The position numbers and the translations under genes were made by a program. Positions 16,403 through 26,072 of a stretch of DNA of 40,902 bases are shown here, in pieces; within the stretch, counting starts at the first letter, position 1; the number at the start of each line of letters is the position of its first letter. The DNA is from Desulfobacterales bacterium (GTDB lineage Bacteria; Desulfobacterota; DSM-4660; Desulfatiglandales; Desulfatiglandaceae). The stretch lies in assembly GCA_027027005.1 (NCBI GenBank), contig JALVMN010000120.1, positions 1 through 40,902 on the forward strand, given 5' to 3'. The notes under the pieces were generated by a model. The model had not been told where the DNA came from, ran no database searches, and saw only the letters and a list, made by a program, of their open reading frames with translations.

Positions 16403-16933
16403 TCAGCTCAGATTTGGATTGTCCTGACCCAAGGCCCCCTGCCCATCTGCAGGCCAAGCCGAAGAAGTGCTGGGGGAAGGCTGGAGTTTCAGGATCAGGT
16501 CCAGCTCGCCTACAGGGAGAGAGAGACGCTTTGAGATCTGCTCTTTGCTCAGGCCCTCTGCCAGAAGTGTTTCTATGGTCTTTCGAGTCTCCATCATGGC
16601 CCTTTGTCTGGCCTGATTCTGCTGGTGCTGAGTCTTGTATGCCTCAAGCAGTGTGCCCAGCCTCTCTGCAATCTCTTCTGCCTGTTCCAGGCGTTTATCC
16701 AATTCGCCCACAATGGTGTCGGTGAGTCTTTTCTTTTCCTCCAGATTTCTTTCCAGGACTCCCCCGAGGTTGTTGAGTTCCTGGATGAGGGAACTCACCT
16801 CTTCCTGGACCTCCCCTCTCTCAGTGGGGTTGTTTTTTGCGAACCTGGCCCTCAAAAGCATCACTATGACTCCCAGCAGGGCCACATCAATGGCCAATTG
16901 ACTTATTACCCAGAATTTAACTTCCATGATCAC
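16403..16933 (-). CDS. DUF2802-like membrane-anchored coiled-coil protein
   Basis: 176 aa: N-terminal TM (AIDVALLGVIVMLLRARF), coiled coil, then KTIETLLAEGLSKEQISKRLSLPVGELDLILKL HTH-like tail. Confidence 0.6.
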   Translation of the reverse strand: MIMEVKFWVISQLAIDVALLGVIVMLLRARFAKNNPTERGEVQEEVSSLIQELNNLGGVLERNLEEKKRLTDTIVGELDKRLEQAEEIAERLGTLLEAYKTQHQQNQARQRAMMETRKTIETLLAEGLSKEQISKRLSLPVGELDLILKLQPSPSTSSAWPADGQGALGQDNPNLS

Positions 16934-16935
16934 AC

Positions 16936-17223
16936 TCAGATGAAGATGTCTATCTTCTTGGTGCCATCTTCCTCGTCTGATTCTCGGATCTCCAGGTTAT
17001 CCATTCCCTTCTTGATCCTGTAGATAACCAATTCACCCCCTTGTTTCGGACTCTGAGGTTCTGCTTTCGACCTTAGCTCCTCGTCTTCTTCTCTACCCTT
17101 CTTCCCTCGCCGCTCCTGCTTCTGCTTCCTCTCTTCGGCTTTCCTCTTTGAGGGGGGTTTCCATACCCTTTCGGTGGAAATGTTTTCCACCATCGCAGGG
17201 ATGATTCTAGAGAGATCATCCAT
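16936..17223 (-). CDS. Hypothetical highly charged protein within the flagellar cluster
   Basis: 95-aa ORF in tight linkage (3 nt before the next gene); RKAEERKQKQERRGKKGREEDEELRSK linker and conserved-looking ends; no family recognised. Confidence 0.6.
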   Translation of the reverse strand: MDDLSRIIPAMVENISTERVWKPPSKRKAEERKQKQERRGKKGREEDEELRSKAEPQSPKQGGELVIYRIKKGMDNLEIRESDEEDGTKKIDIFI

Positions 17224-17261
17224 GGCCTATCCCTCCCCTCTTCAGGCTATTTAAGCCCCTC

Positions 17262-18086
17262 TCAGATCACCTTTACATTTCCCACCGTTATTATCAAATC
17301 CTCCACACCCAACGCCCTCTTGGCAGCCTCTGTCAGTGCCTCCCCCATGGTCCTTTTCATCTCCCTTGGGTTTTTACCTTGTTCCAGGAGCCTTACAAGC
17401 ACCCAGTAAAGATCAGCCCTAACCTTGGTCATGTTCTCTTTGAAAAGGACCGAGATCACCTTCTCCCACCTGGCAGTGACCTCCACATAAGCCATCACCT
17501 TCACCCTTTTGGGCTTGGGTTTCCCCTCCCTTTGGGGTAGGGGTACAAAAAAGGGAGCCAGTTTTTCTTCCACCACCCTTCTTTCAATTGGCTTGAGTAT
17601 GACCTTTCGTTCCTTGCGAGGCCCAGGCTCCTCCTGAAAAAAGGTGATGAATCCTACCACGCTCCCCACTACCATCACCACAAGCCCCAATGCATACAGC
17701 AGCCGTCTCTTGGCCTTACCTTTTTTCGGCTTTACTTCTCCGGATGCATGGTCTTCTGATTCCCCTTTGTCCTCGGGCGTAGCCTCAGGCGGCACCTCCT
17801 GCTCCCTTGGCTCCTCCTGGGCCTCGGGAGCCTCCTGGGGTTTTTTCTCTTGCTTTGGTTCTTCCTCTGCCTCCTTTTTTACCTCGTCTAGTGCATCGTC
17901 GATTTCTGAAATGGCCTCATTCTCGGCATCTTCTTTGGGAGGGGTATCAGAAGAATCATCTTCGTGGTCGTCAAGCTCCACCAACTCTTCATTAAGAAAA
18001 TCCGGGGCAGCGGATTCCTCCTCGCCTTGGGCCTCATCTTTTTCGGGCTCTTCTTCAACCACATTTTCGGGGGGATGTTCATTCAC
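17262..18086 (-). CDS. FliL-like membrane protein with long acidic N-terminal region
   Basis: Likely GTG start overlapping the fliA stop (GTGA). About 130 aa Glu/Asp-rich cytoplasmic region, TM LLYALGLVVMVVGSVVGFITFF, then KVMAYVEVTARWEKVISVLFKENMTKVRADLYWVLVRLL...ALTEAAKRALGVEDLIITVGNVKVI, resembling the FliL periplasmic domain. Confidence 0.6.
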   Translation of the reverse strand: MNEHPPENVVEEEPEKDEAQGEEESAAPDFLNEELVELDDHEDDSSDTPPKEDAENEAISEIDDALDEVKKEAEEEPKQEKKPQEAPEAQEEPREQEVPPEATPEDKGESEDHASGEVKPKKGKAKRRLLYALGLVVMVVGSVVGFITFFQEEPGPRKERKVILKPIERRVVEEKLAPFFVPLPQREGKPKPKRVKVMAYVEVTARWEKVISVLFKENMTKVRADLYWVLVRLLEQGKNPREMKRTMGEALTEAAKRALGVEDLIITVGNVKVI

Positions 18087-18880
18087 GGCCTTATCCCCCT
18101 GGTCTCAAAATAACTCTTCATCCTGTTTCGCAGGCGGATTACCGCCTTGGTATGGAGCTGGGATATCCTGGACTCGGTATATCCCATGACCATTCCTATC
18201 TCTTTCATGGTGAGTTCATCATAGTAGTACATGCTCATGACGAGCTTTTCGTTCTGGGGCAGATTCTCAATGGCCTCTGCCAGCACTTGACTCAGCTCCC
18301 TGAAATCGAGATAGGCTGCTGGATCAAACTCCCTGGTGTCTTGGTAGGCCTCCCACAGTCCATTTACCTGTTTGTGAGAGATCAGTTCCCCCAATTCCTC
18401 CTCGTTCAGGATGGCCACACCTCTGGTCTCCTCCAGCATCTGGTGAAATGAGTCCAGGTCCATGTTGAGTTCTTCAGCCACTTCCTTGTCCGTGGCAGGG
18501 GCCATCTTGCGGCTTTCCACCCGTTCGTAGGCCTGCTCCAAGATCTTTGCGTTTTTCCTCACCGAGCGGGGCACCCAGTCCATGGCCCTTAACTCATCCA
18601 GCATGGCCCCGCGAATCCTGAACTCAGCATAGGACTTGAAAGCAACCCCTTTGTCTGGATCAAATTTTTCTATGGCATCCAGCAAGCCCATGATGCCGGC
18701 ACTTACCAGATCGTCCTGATCCACATTAGGAGGGAGCTTCATGGCCAGCCTTCCGGCTATGGTCCTTATGAGCGGAGCATATTTCTCTATGTATTCCTCC
18801 CTCTCGGATGGATCTATTCGCCTTTTTCTTTTTTGCTTTGCCTCATAACCCTTCAGTTTCTTGGTAGCCGTAACAGCCAT
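18083..18880 (-). CDS. fliA: RNA polymerase sigma factor for flagellar operon FliA (sigma-28)
   Basis: REEYIEKYAPLIRTIAGRLAMKLPPNVDQDDLVSAGIMGLLDAIEKFDPDKGVAFKSYAEFRIRGAMLDELRAMDWVPRSVR. Confidence 0.96.
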   Translation of the reverse strand: MAVTATKKLKGYEAKQKRKRRIDPSEREEYIEKYAPLIRTIAGRLAMKLPPNVDQDDLVSAGIMGLLDAIEKFDPDKGVAFKSYAEFRIRGAMLDELRAMDWVPRSVRKNAKILEQAYERVESRKMAPATDKEVAEELNMDLDSFHQMLEETRGVAILNEEELGELISHKQVNGLWEAYQDTREFDPAAYLDFRELSQVLAEAIENLPQNEKLVMSMYYYDELTMKEIGMVMGYTESRISQLHTKAVIRLRNRMKSYFETRGIRP

Positions 18881-18908
18881 CCTCTTCTCTCTTTCCTTGC
18901 TCTACGCT

Positions 18909-19895
18909 TTAATGACTCAAAAGCCTTTGCCAGAAAAATTTGATATCTCCTTCAAAATCCAGGTTCTCCTGTCTCGCCATCAATCTCTCGGCCACTTCCA
19001 TGAACCCCTTGCTGGCCTTGGACAAGGGGTAGAGATCAACCACCGGCTGCTGTTGTCTCACTGCCTTTGGCACATGCTCGTCATATGGGATCCAGCCGAG
19101 GTAGTCCAAGGAAAGGGAGCCCAGGAATCTATCAACCACCAGGCAAAGGTGCTTGTAAATGCCGTTTGCCTCACTCTTGGTCTTGGCTGCATTTACCAGG
19201 ACCATAAACTTCTTTTGTTTGTACTTTTTTGAGAGGATCTTTATGACTGCATATGCATCTGTAAGAGATGCAGGTTCATTGGTAATGACAACTACCTTTT
19301 CCATGGCCGCAAAATTGAAATACATCACGTTTGAAGATATACCTGCCCCTGTATCTATCAGGAGGATGTCAAAGAACTTTTGGAGGGCATCAAATTCGTC
19401 CAGCAAGAACATCCTCTGGGACTGGCTCAAGTCGGTTAACTCCTGTATGCCGGATGCTGCCGGCAGGAGATGAAACCCTGCAGGCACATTTATTATGATC
19501 TCCTGGAGCTTCTTCTCTCCTGAAAAAACATGCTGGATGGTATAACGAGGATTGAGGCCCAGGAGCACATCCACATTGCCAAGGCCCAGGTCTGCGTCCA
19601 GGATCAAGACCCTGTTTCCCATCCTGGTCAGAGCAAGAGCGAGGTTTGCCACCACAGAGGTCTTGCCCACTCCTCCCTTTCCACTGGTAACAGAGATCAC
19701 CCTCAAGCCTGCCTGTCCGTCGCCTACACGCACGGCAGCCTCCGGACCTCCAGAGAGGCTTGAGCCTTTTCCGTTTCCGGCAGGCTCCCTGGGGGCTTCA
19801 GGCCATGGAGTGGTGTTGTTGCCTTGCCCATGGGTCGAATGCAGGGAGGCCTTTTGTCCTTCAACTATATGTCTGAGCCGACTGGCTTGATCCAT
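18909..19895 (-). CDS. flhG: Flagellar number regulator FlhG/FleN (MinD-like ATPase)
   Basis: VISVTSGKGGVGKTSVVANLALALTRMGNRVLILDADLGLGNVDVLLG, with N-terminal MDQASRLRHIV (FlhG DQA-like motif); downstream of flhF. Confidence 0.95.
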   Translation of the reverse strand: MDQASRLRHIVEGQKASLHSTHGQGNNTTPWPEAPREPAGNGKGSSLSGGPEAAVRVGDGQAGLRVISVTSGKGGVGKTSVVANLALALTRMGNRVLILDADLGLGNVDVLLGLNPRYTIQHVFSGEKKLQEIIINVPAGFHLLPAASGIQELTDLSQSQRMFLLDEFDALQKFFDILLIDTGAGISSNVMYFNFAAMEKVVVITNEPASLTDAYAVIKILSKKYKQKKFMVLVNAAKTKSEANGIYKHLCLVVDRFLGSLSLDYLGWIPYDEHVPKAVRQQQPVVDLYPLSKASKGFMEVAERLMARQENLDFEGDIKFFWQRLLSH

Positions 19896-20997
19896 GTTCA
19901 CTCGCTCCGCTGGAAACACGAAATTCTGTGCGCCTCTTTCGTCTAAGCATCCATTGGGCCACTCGACGCCTGGTGGCCCGCTCTATATCCTCTGGCACCC
20001 TTTGGCCCGTGGTGAAATAGGAAATGGGCCGCCTCCTGGAGAGCAGAAAATTCAGCATATCCGAAACATCAGTGGTCTCATCCAACTTTGTAAAAATATA
20101 GCTTCCCAGAGGAAGGGCGGAAAACCTTCGCTCTGCCATGTAAAGGTCCTGGAGCCTGGTGGTGGCACTGAGCACCAGGTAGTGATGGATGGGATCTCCT
20201 GTATCCAGTGTGGTGAGGAGTTGGTCCAAGTCGTTCTTGTTTCCAGGGCTCCTCCCAGCCGTGTCTATGAAGATGAAGTCGAAATCATCATAGTTCCTTA
20301 TGGCCCTGTGAAGTTCCACCGAATTGGAGGCAACCGAAAGGGGCAGTCCCATTATCCTGGCATATGTCTTGAGTTGGTCCACTGCCCCAATCCTGAAGGT
20401 ATCAACCGTGATGAGGGCAGTCTTTCTGCCGTGAGTCACCGCGCTGAGTGCCGCCAGCTTGGCCATGGTGGTGGTCTTGCCCACACCCGTAGGGCCCACA
20501 AAGGAGAATATCCTCCCATTACCCGCAGAGGTGTGAATCTGTTTGAGCACTGTAATGAGGCAGTCCTTCACCACCTTGGTCTCGGCCCCAGGGGCAGGTT
20601 CTTCATCAGGGACAGGCACAAGCCCCTTTATCACGCTGGGACTGAGGCCAAAGTAATTATGGTAAACCAACTCCTGGCTCGTGCCCGAGGTGCCCATGAT
20701 TCGTGACTGAAGCATTACGAGCGAGTCCCAGATCTCCCTGAGCTTCACCTCCACCTCTTCCAACTTGACCTGGTCCTCTAGGTTGGACTGCCTCGCCTCC
20801 GGACCACCCTTGCCTTGGGCCATCTCGTAGTCAATGGCCGCTGTCACCTCTATCTTGCTTCTCCCTTTTCCGGAATGGCCACCAGAGGGAGTGATGGTCC
20901 GGGTCTCCAAGATCACTGCATCAGGCCCCATCTCCTTCTTCACCATCATCAGTGCCTGTTGCGGGTTATCTGCTATGAACTTCTTGATATTCATCAA
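19861..20997 (-). CDS. flhF: Flagellar biosynthesis SRP-like GTPase FlhF
   Basis: FSFVGPTGVGKTTTMAKLAALSAVTHGRKTALITVDTFRIGAVDQLKTYARIMGLP; FIFIDTAGRS; YIFTKLDETTDVSDMLNFL. Confidence 0.96.
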   Translation of the reverse strand: MMNIKKFIADNPQQALMMVKKEMGPDAVILETRTITPSGGHSGKGRSKIEVTAAIDYEMAQGKGGPEARQSNLEDQVKLEEVEVKLREIWDSLVMLQSRIMGTSGTSQELVYHNYFGLSPSVIKGLVPVPDEEPAPGAETKVVKDCLITVLKQIHTSAGNGRIFSFVGPTGVGKTTTMAKLAALSAVTHGRKTALITVDTFRIGAVDQLKTYARIMGLPLSVASNSVELHRAIRNYDDFDFIFIDTAGRSPGNKNDLDQLLTTLDTGDPIHHYLVLSATTRLQDLYMAERRFSALPLGSYIFTKLDETTDVSDMLNFLLSRRRPISYFTTGQRVPEDIERATRRRVAQWMLRRKRRTEFRVSSGASEHGSSQSAQTYS

Positions 20998-23078
20998 ACA
21001 GCCCCTATCTCAGCAATGGCCTCCACCTTTATGCCGGGCGGGATTTCGTTGTGGGACAAAACCGCCACCTGGAGATCAAATCTCTCACAAAGCTTTTTGA
21101 GGTGGCGTCTCACTGTGGACGAGCACATCACCACGGCCTGCTCTATCTGGGCCGCTGCATTGTCCACGACCTTTTTGATCGAATCTATAATCCTTTGGGC
21201 CTCACCGGGCTCAAGGGCCAGATAGGCCCCATATTCGGTCTGATTAATGCCCTTTGCCAATATCTCCTCCACCGCCGGGGATACTGAGAAGACCTTCAGT
21301 GTGTTGTTCTTGTCCAGGTAAGGCTTTACTATGGTCCTTGCCAGCTTTTGGCGCACATACTCGGTCAGCAAATCCGTATCCTTGGTGAGGGGGGCATAGT
21401 CTGCCAGGGTCTCCACAATGGTCAACAGGTCCCTAATGGAGACCTGCTCCCTTATTAGGTTCTGCAATATCTTCTGGACCGCGCCAAGGCTGAGTTGAGC
21501 TGGGGTCAATTCCTCCACCGCCTTGGGATGAGTCTCTGATAGATTGTCCAATAGCCTTTGGACCTCTTGGCGGCCCAAGAACTCGTATCCATGGACACGG
21601 ACAACCTCTGAGAGATGTGTGGTCACAATACTTGCCAGGTCCACCACTGTGTAGCCTGCAAGTTGGGCATCCCCTTTCTTGTCCGGCGTGATCCACAACG
21701 CAGGAAGTCCGAACGCTGGCTCCCGGGTCCTGATTCCCTCCACCTTGAATTTGGTGTCTCCCGGGTCTATTGCCAGGTAATGGTCCATCATGAGTTCGCC
21801 TGTTGCCACCCTGTTCCCTTTGATGCAGATGGCATACTCGTTTGGCTTCAACTCCAGATTATCCCTGATATGAAGAGGTGGTATGATGAGTCCCATCTCG
21901 AGTGCATACTGTTTCCTCAAGGCCCTGATCCTGTCCAGCAGGCCCCCCTGTCTCTGGTCATCCACCAGGGGAATCAGGCTATAGCCGATTTCCAGCTCCA
22001 GCATGTCCAGGGGAAGGAGGGACTCCACCTGCTCAGGGGTGGCCGCATCTCCCATGTCTTGCTCTTCCTTTTGCACCTCCAAGGCCCTGGCCTGATCAGC
22101 CGCAGCCACCATGCGGGAGACAAAAAACAGGGTGCCCGACAAGAGCAAGAAGGGCAGGGCCGGCATGCCAGGGGCCAAGCCAAAAAGAAATACCACGCAG
22201 GACGCAATGGTGAGCGCCCTTGGCTGCAGCCTGAACTGATTTGCAAGATCTTGGCCCATGTTCCCTTCAGAGGCAGCCCTGCTCACCAGGATGCCTGCTG
22301 CGGTGGAGATGATGAGGGCAGGGATCTGGGAGACCAGCCCGTCGCCTATGGTAAGGAGGGTGTAGTTCTGGACCGCGGTTGAAAAATCCAGGTTCATCTG
22401 GACCACCCCGATTATCAAGCCTCCCACTATGTTTATGAGGGTGATCACGATACCTGCTATGGCATCTCCGCGCACAAACTTGCTCGCCCCGTCCATGGCA
22501 CCGTAGAACTCTGCCTCTTTTGCAATCTCAGCCCTCCTGGCTCGTGCCTCTGCCTCGTCTATGAGTCCGGCATTGAGGTCTGCATCGATACTCATCTGCT
22601 TGCCTGGCATGGCGTCCAAGGTAAAGCGGGCCGCCACTTCGGCAATTCTTCCGGCACCCTTGGTTATGACCACAAAGTTAATCACCACCAAGATCATGAA
22701 GACCACAAGCCCCACCGTGGTGTTGCCCCCCACCACAAAGGAGCCGAAGCTCTTGATGATGTGACCGGCAGCCAAGGAGCCACTGTGGCCGTTTAGGAGA
22801 ATCAGTCTCGTGGATGCAATGTTCAGTGAGAGTCTGAAAAGGGTGGCGATCAGGAGAAGGGAAGGAAAAACCGAAAAATCAAGGGGCCGCACTATGTAAA
22901 AGGTCAGCAACAATACCATGATGCTGAGGGTAATGTTGAATGCCAGCAGCATGTCCAGCATGCCAGTGGGCAGCGGTATGATCATTACCATGAGGATTCC
23001 CACCACCCCCAGGGCAACTGCCACATCCACATTTGCCCCGAAAGAAAATCTGCCCAAAGCCACTCTCAGCGATTCCAA
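20994..23078 (-). CDS. flhA: Flagellar export apparatus protein FlhA
   Basis: 694 aa; FHIPEP-family motifs RFTLDAMPGKQMSIDADLNAGLIDEAEARARRAEIAKEAEFYGAMDGASKFVRGDAIAGI. Confidence 0.98.
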   Translation of the reverse strand: MESLRVALGRFSFGANVDVAVALGVVGILMVMIIPLPTGMLDMLLAFNITLSIMVLLLTFYIVRPLDFSVFPSLLLIATLFRLSLNIASTRLILLNGHSGSLAAGHIIKSFGSFVVGGNTTVGLVVFMILVVINFVVITKGAGRIAEVAARFTLDAMPGKQMSIDADLNAGLIDEAEARARRAEIAKEAEFYGAMDGASKFVRGDAIAGIVITLINIVGGLIIGVVQMNLDFSTAVQNYTLLTIGDGLVSQIPALIISTAAGILVSRAASEGNMGQDLANQFRLQPRALTIASCVVFLFGLAPGMPALPFLLLSGTLFFVSRMVAAADQARALEVQKEEQDMGDAATPEQVESLLPLDMLELEIGYSLIPLVDDQRQGGLLDRIRALRKQYALEMGLIIPPLHIRDNLELKPNEYAICIKGNRVATGELMMDHYLAIDPGDTKFKVEGIRTREPAFGLPALWITPDKKGDAQLAGYTVVDLASIVTTHLSEVVRVHGYEFLGRQEVQRLLDNLSETHPKAVEELTPAQLSLGAVQKILQNLIREQVSIRDLLTIVETLADYAPLTKDTDLLTEYVRQKLARTIVKPYLDKNNTLKVFSVSPAVEEILAKGINQTEYGAYLALEPGEAQRIIDSIKKVVDNAAAQIEQAVVMCSSTVRRHLKKLCERFDLQVAVLSHNEIPPGIKVEAIAEIGAV

Positions 23079-23089
23079 TACCTACTCCC

Positions 23090-24154
23090 TCAGCTATTGT
23101 TTTTCAGGCTATAGACATAGGCCAGGATCTCGGCCACTGCATGGTAAAACTGCGATGGTATTTCTTCGCCTATGTCCACAGATTTATACAAATTTTGTGC
23201 CAGGGTCTTGTCTTCCACCACAGGGACTCCGTGTGCCTTTGCAACCTCTTTGATCTTGCGGGCCACCTTTTCCGCCCCTTTTGCCACCACCTTGGGAGCA
23301 CTCATCGCGTGGGCCTCATAGTGCAGTGCCACGGCCAGGTGCAGCGGGTTCGTGATAACCACATCCGCCTTTTTCACCTCCTCCATCATTCGCCGCCTGG
23401 CCATTTCCCTTTGCAGGGCCTTTATCCTGCTCTTGATCAAGGGATCACCCTCAGTCTGCTTGAGCTCTTCCTTGACCTCCTGCTTGGTCATCTTAAGACT
23501 CTGCTCGTGCTCCCATTTCTGGTAAATGAAATCTAGGAGGGCCAACAGGGCGATCACGTAGCAACTCCTGGCAGCCACCCTCATGGAGGTGTCCCCGAGA
23601 TAGGCCATGATCTGCCACTTATCGTTATATACCAAGTGAATCAGGTGAGTTAGCTCCCCCTTTAGAACAGAAAAAGCGGCCCAACCCACGATGATTATCT
23701 TTGCAATGGACTTGGCCAGCTCCACCAGCGAGCGCTTGGAGATTATCCTCTTGGCACCCTCTATCGGGTTGATTTTTGACGCCTTGGGTGCCAAGGGTTC
23801 GACACTCCAGATGAGACCTGTCTGAACTAGGTTGGACAGAATGGCCACGGTGGCCAATACCATCATGAATGGAAAGGCCACGCCCATAAAAAATTCTGCC
23901 GATTCCTTTAGGCGAACAACGATATTCGTATCTTCCAGGGGTGCGAAGGAAAGGCTGGAGAGGTTGCCTGACATGAAGCTCCCCAATTCTTTCAAGAACC
24001 ACTCCCCGCCGAAAAATAGGAACAAGATGCCAGAGACAAGTATTGCCAGGGATGATACCTCCCTGCTCTTTCCCACCTGGCCCTTGCGTCTGGCCTCTTG
24101 CCGCCTTCGCGGGGTTGCCGGCTCAGTCCTCTCTTGATATTGCTCCTCTGGCAT
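23090..24154 (-). CDS. flhB: Flagellar export apparatus protein FlhB (NPLH variant cleavage motif)
   Basis: EERTEPATPRRRQEARRKGQVGKSREVSSL; ADVVITNPLHLAVALHYEAHAMSAPKVVAKGAEKVARKIKEVAKAHGVPVVEDKTLAQNLY. Confidence 0.96.
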   Translation of the reverse strand: MPEEQYQERTEPATPRRRQEARRKGQVGKSREVSSLAILVSGILFLFFGGEWFLKELGSFMSGNLSSLSFAPLEDTNIVVRLKESAEFFMGVAFPFMMVLATVAILSNLVQTGLIWSVEPLAPKASKINPIEGAKRIISKRSLVELAKSIAKIIIVGWAAFSVLKGELTHLIHLVYNDKWQIMAYLGDTSMRVAARSCYVIALLALLDFIYQKWEHEQSLKMTKQEVKEELKQTEGDPLIKSRIKALQREMARRRMMEEVKKADVVITNPLHLAVALHYEAHAMSAPKVVAKGAEKVARKIKEVAKAHGVPVVEDKTLAQNLYKSVDIGEEIPSQFYHAVAEILAYVYSLKNNS

Positions 24155-24191
24155 CTACCTGCTCCCAGCGGCTCAAAGGTTCTCTCTGGGC

Positions 24192-24989
24192 TCATACCCC
24201 TACCAAGACCATCATCAGCACCTCTCCCATCTTCTTGACTATACTTACGAGAAATGGGGCGAGCCCGGTGAAGGTGAGCCCCAGCAAGATCATCCCCAGA
24301 CCTATGTTTACAGGAAATCCCACCATGAGGATGTTCACCTGGGGCACTGTGCGGGCCACTATTCCAAGGCAGAGGTTTGACAGAAACAGGGCTACCATTA
24401 TGGGTGCTGCAAGCTTGAGGGCCAATACAAACATCTGATTGCTTGCCTTGATAAGCCCGGTCACCACACTGCCTTGAAGGCCGAATCCTCCTGGGGGTAC
24501 GGCTTCAAAGGAGTATGCTAGGGCGCGAATAAAGAGATGGTGGCCGTTTACTGCAAAAAACACCAAGACCATGAACAAATACATGAACTGCGACATTACC
24601 GAACTCTGCCCCCCGGTCTGGGGATCAAGGACACTTGCCATGTTAAAGCCCATCTGAAAGCCCAGAAACTGGCCTGCCAACTGGACCGATGCAAAGAGGA
24701 ACTTGACCCCGAGGGCCATCACCACCCCAAGCAATACCTCGGAGCACACGGCCAAACCGAATTGCGTCAGGCTTTGGGGGCTGGGGATCTGGGGAGGGAT
24801 TGCGTGGAACAGGGCTGCAGCCATGATCATGGAAAACCCTGCCTTCCACATGGCAGGCAGCCCCCTTGCCCCAAACAAGGGCAAGAGGAAAAGCACCACC
24901 GCCACCCTCAGAAGGATCCAGAAAAAGACTTGGAACTGCTCTATTGTTGACACTGGAAAGTCCAACACCTCAGCCTCCAGCGGCCGCAC
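24192..24989 (-). CDS. fliR: Flagellar export apparatus protein FliR
   Basis: Hydrophobic 265 aa, SEVLLGVVMALGVKFLFASVQLAGQFLGFQMGF; GTG start overlapping the fliQ stop (TAGTG). Confidence 0.94.
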   Translation of the reverse strand: MRPLEAEVLDFPVSTIEQFQVFFWILLRVAVVLFLLPLFGARGLPAMWKAGFSMIMAAALFHAIPPQIPSPQSLTQFGLAVCSEVLLGVVMALGVKFLFASVQLAGQFLGFQMGFNMASVLDPQTGGQSSVMSQFMYLFMVLVFFAVNGHHLFIRALAYSFEAVPPGGFGLQGSVVTGLIKASNQMFVLALKLAAPIMVALFLSNLCLGIVARTVPQVNILMVGFPVNIGLGMILLGLTFTGLAPFLVSIVKKMGEVLMMVLVGV

Positions 24990-25258
24990 TACCTTATGAA
25001 CTCAGGTATGCTGTTGATCAAGCGGGTGGTGAATATGGTCAGTTTTGAGAGCATCCACGGGGCCACGGCAATCAGGGTGAGCAACACAGCCACTATCTTG
25101 GGCACAAAGGTGAGGGTCATCTCCTGGACCTGGGTGGTTGCCTGAAGGATTGCGATGACCAGGCCCACCATCAGCCCTATTCCCAGAAGAGGCGCTGCGA
25201 GAAGGAGACTCAGTTTCACCGCCTCGTTTGCCAGGGTAACCACTGATTCCGGGCTCAT
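24989..25258 (-). CDS. fliQ: Flagellar export apparatus protein FliQ
   Basis: MSPESVVTLANEAVKLSLLLAAPLLGIGLMVGLVIAILQATTQVQEMTLTFVPKI; start placed at 25258. Confidence 0.95.
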   Translation of the reverse strand: MSPESVVTLANEAVKLSLLLAAPLLGIGLMVGLVIAILQATTQVQEMTLTFVPKIVAVLLTLIAVAPWMLSKLTIFTTRLINSIPEFIR

Positions 25259-25268
25259 ACCTGTCTCC

Positions 25269-26072
25269 CTATGCAAAGCTCTTGATCATTGAGCCCACCA
25301 ATAGATACCAGCCGTCCACCAACACAAACAGCATCAGCTTGAAGGGCAGGGATACCATAAATGGTGGCAGCATCATCATGCCCATGGAAAGCAGCACGCT
25401 TGCCACCACCATGTCTATCACCAAAAACGGGATATAAATGAGAAAACCTATTTGAAACGCCGTCTTCAGCTCACTTATGACAAAAGAGGGGATGAGTGCC
25501 ACCGTGGGGACCTCATCCAGGCTTTTGGGTTTTTCCTCTTTGGCAATGCTCAAGAATAGGGCCAGGTCCTTTTTCCTGGTCTGCTTGAACATGAATTCTC
25601 TGACAGGCTTCAGTGCCTTTTCAATGGCCTCTTTCTGAGATATCTCCTCGGCCATGAAGGGCTGAATGGCCTCCTGGTGCACCCTGGTATAGACGGGGGA
25701 CATGAGGAAAAAGGTCAAAAGCAGTGCCAGCCCTATCAAGACCTGATTCGGAGGCATCTGCTGTGTCCCCAGGGCATGGCGGATCAGGGAGAATACCACC
25801 ACCAGCCTGGTAAAGGAGGTCATCATCACCACGATGGCAGGGGCCAGGGTGAGCACTGTCATTAGAAACAGGATCTGTAAGACCACTGATACCTGCTGAG
25901 GCCTCTGGGCCTCCTTCATTCCTATGGTAATGGAAGGAACCATTGGGAGGTCCTGTGCAAGGGAAAGGGAATGAATGCCAAGAGCCAGGACCAGGGCGGC
26001 CAATATCGCCAAGGCCGACCATCTCGTCCTTGCACTTGGCCTTTGGCAACTAATCACCCTGCTCACCCCCAT
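25269..26072 (-). CDS. fliP: Flagellar export apparatus protein FliP
   Basis: [63 protein letters not shown]; start placed at MGVSRVI, overlapping the fliO end (ORF track extends to 26168). Confidence 0.95.
   Translation of the reverse strand: MGVSRVISCQRPSARTRWSALAILAALVLALGIHSLSLAQDLPMVPSITIGMKEAQRPQQVSVVLQILFLMTVLTLAPAIVVMMTSFTRLVVVFSLIRHALGTQQMPPNQVLIGLALLLTFFLMSPVYTRVHQEAIQPFMAEEISQKEAIEKALKPVREFMFKQTRKKDLALFLSIAKEEKPKSLDEVPTVALIPSFVISELKTAFQIGFLIYIPFLVIDMVVASVLLSMGMMMLPPFMVSLPFKLMLFVLVDGWYLLVGSMIKSFA

Noticed and set aside
19894-20706. 270-aa plus-strand ORF
   Set aside because: Antisense to flhF, which has clear GTPase motifs.
21615-22382. 255-aa plus-strand ORF
   Set aside because: Antisense to flhA; His/Gln-rich shadow translation.
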